34,657 bases of DNA, from assembly GCF_003837865.1 (NCBI RefSeq), contig NZ_RQIS01000031.1:1-34657 (forward strand). Direction: 5' to 3'. Positions 32,128 through 34,657 of this stretch are shown in pieces. The stretch comes from Paraburkholderia dinghuensis. Lineage in GTDB: Bacteria; Pseudomonadota; Gammaproteobacteria; Burkholderiales; Burkholderiaceae. The notes beneath the pieces were generated by a model. The model saw only the letters and a program-made list of their open reading frames with translations, ran no database searches and was not told the DNA's origin. Position 1 is the stretch's first letter; every line of letters starts with the position of its first letter. The position numbers were made by a program, and so were the translations under genes.

Positions 32128-33000
32128 ATGGGGCCACAGTCAGAAACGTCCAATGTGCCCGATGCGCCCGACGCACCGGACATCGGCGGAGCACTGTCCA
32201 AAGCCGACTTCGAGGCACTGCGTCGCGCCAAGCACCTGCTCGAAAGTCCGCCACTTGGCATGCAACTGGCGGCGATCGTCGGCGCGCCCGTTGAAAAGAT
32301 GATCGCGAAGCTGCCCGGTCCCGCGAGCGACAAGGTGAACGAGGCCACCCAGGCCGCGCTGCGCAAATGCCTGCAGATCGCGCTCAAAACGCTTGGCAAA
32401 GGCGCCGTCGGCAATGGCGCGCCGGGTGCGAAGCCGGGCAATCTGCTGCACAAATTCGCGGTTGCGACTACCGGCGCGGCGGGCGGCGCGTTCGGCCTGT
32501 TCGCGTTACCGGTCGAACTGCCGGTCACGACGACGCTGATGTTCCGCTCGATCTGTGACATCGCGCGCAGCGAGGGCGAGGACCTCGCGAATCCCGACAC
32601 CCAGCTGCAATGCCTGACGGTGTTCGGCATGGGCGGCCGCTCGCCCACCGACGACGAAGCCGACTTCGGCTACTTCATCGTGCGCGGGGCGCTCGCGCAG
32701 GCGGTGTCGAAGGCGTCCTCGGAGATGGCGACGAAAGGTTTCGCCGTCCATGGATCGACAGCGCTCGTCAAACTCATGCAAAACATCGCTGCGCGCTTTT
32801 CCGTGCAGGTGACCGAGCAGATCGCGGCGAAATCGATCCCGGCGATCGGTGCCGTACTCGGTGCCATGGTCAATACGGTGTTCATGAATCACTTCCAGCA
32901 CGTCGCGCACGGCCACTTCACCGTGCGACGGCTCGAACGCCGCTACGGCGAAGCGGCCGTCGAGGCGGCCTACGAAGCGATCGACGTTTCGCTCGACTGA
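32128..33000 (+). CDS. EcsC-family protein
   Basis: A 290-residue protein recognised as EcsC family. It has an N-terminal helical part (ALRRAKHLLESPPLGMQLAAIVG, PVEKMIAKLP), a Gly/Ala-rich hydrophobic stretch (VATTGAAGGAFGLFALPVELPVTTTLMFRSI), CLTVFGMGGRSPTDDEADFGYFIVR, and a second hydrophobic stretch (SIPAIGAVLGAMVNTVFMNHF). No signal peptide is seen; a membrane-associated location is likely. Function of the family outside Bacillus EcsC is unknown. GGGAG precedes ATG 32128. It is divergent from the efflux gene, sharing the palindromic control region, and its last 31 bp overlap the end of the convergent esterase gene. Confidence 0.85.
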   Translation: MGPQSETSNVPDAPDAPDIGGALSKADFEALRRAKHLLESPPLGMQLAAIVGAPVEKMIAKLPGPASDKVNEATQAALRKCLQIALKTLGKGAVGNGAPGAKPGNLLHKFAVATTGAAGGAFGLFALPVELPVTTTLMFRSICDIARSEGEDLANPDTQLQCLTVFGMGGRSPTDDEADFGYFIVRGALAQAVSKASSEMATKGFAVHGSTALVKLMQNIAARFSVQVTEQIAAKSIPAIGAVLGAMVNTVFMNHFQHVAHGHFTVRRLERRYGEAAVEAAYEAIDVSLD

Positions 33001-33920
33001 GGCCCCTCTTCGTCGGCCGTCGCGGTGACACGCCGCACGAAGCGGGCCGAGTCGTCGAGCGCGCGCCGCGCCTCCGGTGCAAACGGCGCGTAAATCGGCC
33101 AGACATGCGGCAAACCCTGCCCGATCTCGCATTCGACGCGCACGCCCGCGGCGCGGGCGCGCTCGGCGACGCGCAACGTGTCGTCGAGTAGTACCTCCGT
33201 GCTGCCCGCCAGCATGAAGAGCGGCGGCAAGCCACGCAGGTCGGCGTAGACCGGCGACGCCCAGGGATGCGTCGCGCGCGTCGCACCGAGATAGAGCGGC
33301 GCCACGCGGGCGAACACGTCGGCACTGAACATCGGATCATGCCCATCGTTTTCGCGAAGCGACGCACCAGTACAGGCGAGATCGGTCCACGGCGAGTAAA
33401 GCAGCGCGCCCGCCGGCAGCGGATCGCCGGCATCGCGCAACGCGACCAGCGTCGCGAGCGCAAGCCCGCCGCCCGCGGAGTCGCCCGCAATCACGATCGA
33501 CCCGGCGCGCCTGCCCTCGGCCAGCAACTGCCGGTACGCGGCGAGTGCATCGTCGTGCGCAGCGGGGAACGGATGCTCGGGCGCGAGGCGATAGTCGAGC
33601 GAGAACACGTCGGCTTGCGCACGCGGAGCGAGACCAAAGGTAATCGTGCGATGGGATTTCGGCGAGCAGAAGTAGTACCCGCCGCCGTGCAGATAGAGGA
33701 TGGTGCGCGCCGCCCCGGCAACGCGGAGCAACCACTCCCCGCGCAGCGGCGCATCGGCGGCGGCGTACTGCTCGTGGAGTCGAAAGTCGATGGGCGGACG
33801 CGGAGACCACACGCGCTTTGCCGTACGCGCGCGCACGCGCGCGACGTCGATCGGCTCGCGCGTGGCGGGCAGAAAGCGGCGACGCAGATACCAGCGGATT
33901 AGCGCGCCTTGCCAGCTCAT
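32970..33920 (-). CDS. Alpha/beta hydrolase, HSL-family esterase
   Basis: A 316-residue hydrolase of the hormone-sensitive-lipase group (carboxylesterase). The oxyanion motif HGGGYY is at 78-83, the nucleophile elbow GDSAGG at 146-151 with Ser148, the acid within GSTEVLLDD (240-247), and His272 in GLPHVWPIY. No signal peptide is seen. GGAG nine bases before ATG 33920 decides the start over the ATG at 33992, which would overlap the intergenic hairpin. The final 11 codons overlap the EcsC gene on the other strand. The substrate is probably a short acyl ester; no closer assignment is possible. Confidence 0.92.
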   Translation of the reverse strand: MSWQGALIRWYLRRRFLPATREPIDVARVRARTAKRVWSPRPPIDFRLHEQYAAADAPLRGEWLLRVAGAARTILYLHGGGYYFCSPKSHRTITFGLAPRAQADVFSLDYRLAPEHPFPAAHDDALAAYRQLLAEGRRAGSIVIAGDSAGGGLALATLVALRDAGDPLPAGALLYSPWTDLACTGASLRENDGHDPMFSADVFARVAPLYLGATRATHPWASPVYADLRGLPPLFMLAGSTEVLLDDTLRVAERARAAGVRVECEIGQGLPHVWPIYAPFAPEARRALDDSARFVRRVTATADEEGPQSSETSIAS

Positions 33921-33944
33921 CGGCTCACGCTCCAGTGAGCGGCA

Positions 33945-33977
33945 CCGCGGCGCCACGGCATGGCACGTGCGCCGCGG
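33945..33977 (-). terminator. Hairpin after the CHRD gene
   Basis: CCGCGGCGC (33945-33953) pairs perfectly with GCGCCGCGG (33969-33977), 21 bp past the CHRD stop codon and just before the esterase start. It has no T run, so termination strength is uncertain. Confidence 0.45.
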
Positions 33978-33998
33978 ACAAGACGCCGACACGCACCG

Positions 33999-34436
33999 TC
34001 AGTTGGCCGGCAACACCTGGCCGCGAATTTCGCCGGACGGATTCTGCTTCGTGTGAATGTTGACGTACCACTGGCCGGCCATGAGATCGGCTGTCTGCTT
34101 TTCGTCGAGGGTCGCCGTCCCCTTGATCGGGCTCGGCATATCCCCCTTCGCAATCGGCACCTGCACATTGGCGTTCTGGCCAACGGGCGCCGGACCGTGG
34201 AAGTGCGCGGCCGTCACAGGCCCCGACAGGTCAGCGTAAGTCACCGTCCATTGCAGCGACTTCGTCGACGTGTCGAACGTGGCGTCGAGCGTGCCATGGC
34301 CGTGGCTCACACGCGGCGGGACTTCGCTGGACGGCTGGAGATTGGCCTTGAGCGCGACGGTGTCGGCGAACGTGGCGCCCGATGCAACGAGGAAAGACAA
34401 GGCGAGAGCAAACTGCAATGGACGAAGCGCAATCAT
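33999..34436 (-). CDS. Secreted CHRD-domain protein
   Basis: A 145-residue exported protein. Residues 1-24 form a signal peptide (ALRPLQFALALSFLVAS, cut after TFA). The rest is one CHRD domain, with the family's strands and motifs VALKANLQPSSEVPP, GHGTLDATFD, AAHFHGPAPVGQNANV and a closing WYVNIHTKQNPSGEIRGQV. CHRD domains occur in chordin and many bacterial secreted proteins, and their bacterial role is not established. GGAG lies seven bases before ATG 34436, so the longer frame opening at 34577 is not needed. It stands alone between the esterase gene and a transposase remnant or edge. Confidence 0.92.
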   Translation of the reverse strand: MIALRPLQFALALSFLVASGATFADTVALKANLQPSSEVPPRVSHGHGTLDATFDTSTKSLQWTVTYADLSGPVTAAHFHGPAPVGQNANVQVPIAKGDMPSPIKGTATLDEKQTADLMAGQWYVNIHTKQNPSGEIRGQVLPAN

Positions 34437-34573
34437 GAGAATTCTCCGTTGTTGTGGTGCGCCGCACCGAACCGCTTCGGCAGCGTTCCAACATGCTAGA
34501 GCAAATTTCGAGATAACGTCAGACACGTCCCAAACTGGCAAAACCAGGTAGAAAAACAGGCAAAAAAAGAGGT

Positions 34574-34657
34574 TCATCGACGATTACCGGGGAACGCGGC
34601 GCGGATTTTGAGGAAGAAGTACTCCTCGTCGCGGTACCCGTAAGCTCGACGCTTGAT
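34574..34657 (-). mobile_element. 3' end of an ISL3-like transposase gene (cut by the window edge)
   Basis: The last 27 codons on the minus strand read IKRRAYGYRDEEYFFLKIRA, then AFPGNRR and a stop at 34574. This is the typical C-terminus of ISL3-family transposases. The rest of the gene lies beyond the window, so whether the element is intact is unknown. No inverted repeat could be fixed in the A-rich 130 bp between it and the CHRD gene. Confidence 0.8.

Overview
The window is GC-rich chromosomal DNA from a Betaproteobacterium of the Burkholderiaceae, most likely Paraburkholderia or a close relative. This rests on protein character and gene order (gap and tkt beside an spm/spd synthase gene, rsmE, a malic enzyme fused to phosphotransacetylase, thiL-pgpA-pncC, pyrF) and is an inference, not a database match.

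Left part (1-14,000): mostly housekeeping genes. They are gapA and tkt (minus), a divergent polyamine aminopropyltransferase gene, a VOC-fold protein and rsmE (plus), then a guanyl-specific secreted ribonuclease with its barstar-type inhibitor (minus), the malic enzyme gene maeB (minus), thiL-pgpA-pncC (plus), a DUF985 cupin gene (plus) and pyrF (minus). Between pncC and the cupin gene lies an array of seven exact-length 50-bp hairpin units.

Middle part (14,294-24,741): a ten-gene minus-strand sugar cluster. In transcription order it is iclR-type regulator, dgoK, dgoA, SDR, araF-, araG- and araH-like ABC transporter, second SDR, SMP-30 lactonase, aldose 1-epimerase. Several joints overlap by 4 bp (ATGA or GTGA). 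Kinase plus aldolase with dehydrogenase, lactonase and mutarotase point to oxidative (De Ley-Doudoroff) D-galactose breakdown; the galactonate dehydratase is not in the window. A 31-bp palindrome overlaps a candidate promoter upstream of the regulator.

Right-middle (25,214-29,785): an RpiR-type regulator, an N-acyl-D-amino-acid deacylase and RidA (minus), with a divergent PLP-dependent D-amino acid dehydratase/deaminase-like gene (plus). Together they look like a route for N-acylated D-amino acids, with RidA clearing reactive enamine intermediates. A second cluster of the same hairpin repeat family lies directly upstream of the deacylase.

Right end (29,865-34,657): a 14-TM DHA2 efflux pump with a MarR regulator, an EcsC-family protein, an HSL-family esterase, a secreted CHRD-domain protein, and the last 27 codons of an ISL3-like transposase at the edge.

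Most notable are the two hairpin-repeat clusters. They lie 15 kb apart on opposite strands, in the same orientation relative to the downstream gene. In each, the last unit runs straight into an identical CGACAGGAGA Shine-Dalgarno junction, and stem positions change in compensating pairs between units. No tRNA, rRNA or CRISPR array was recognised.
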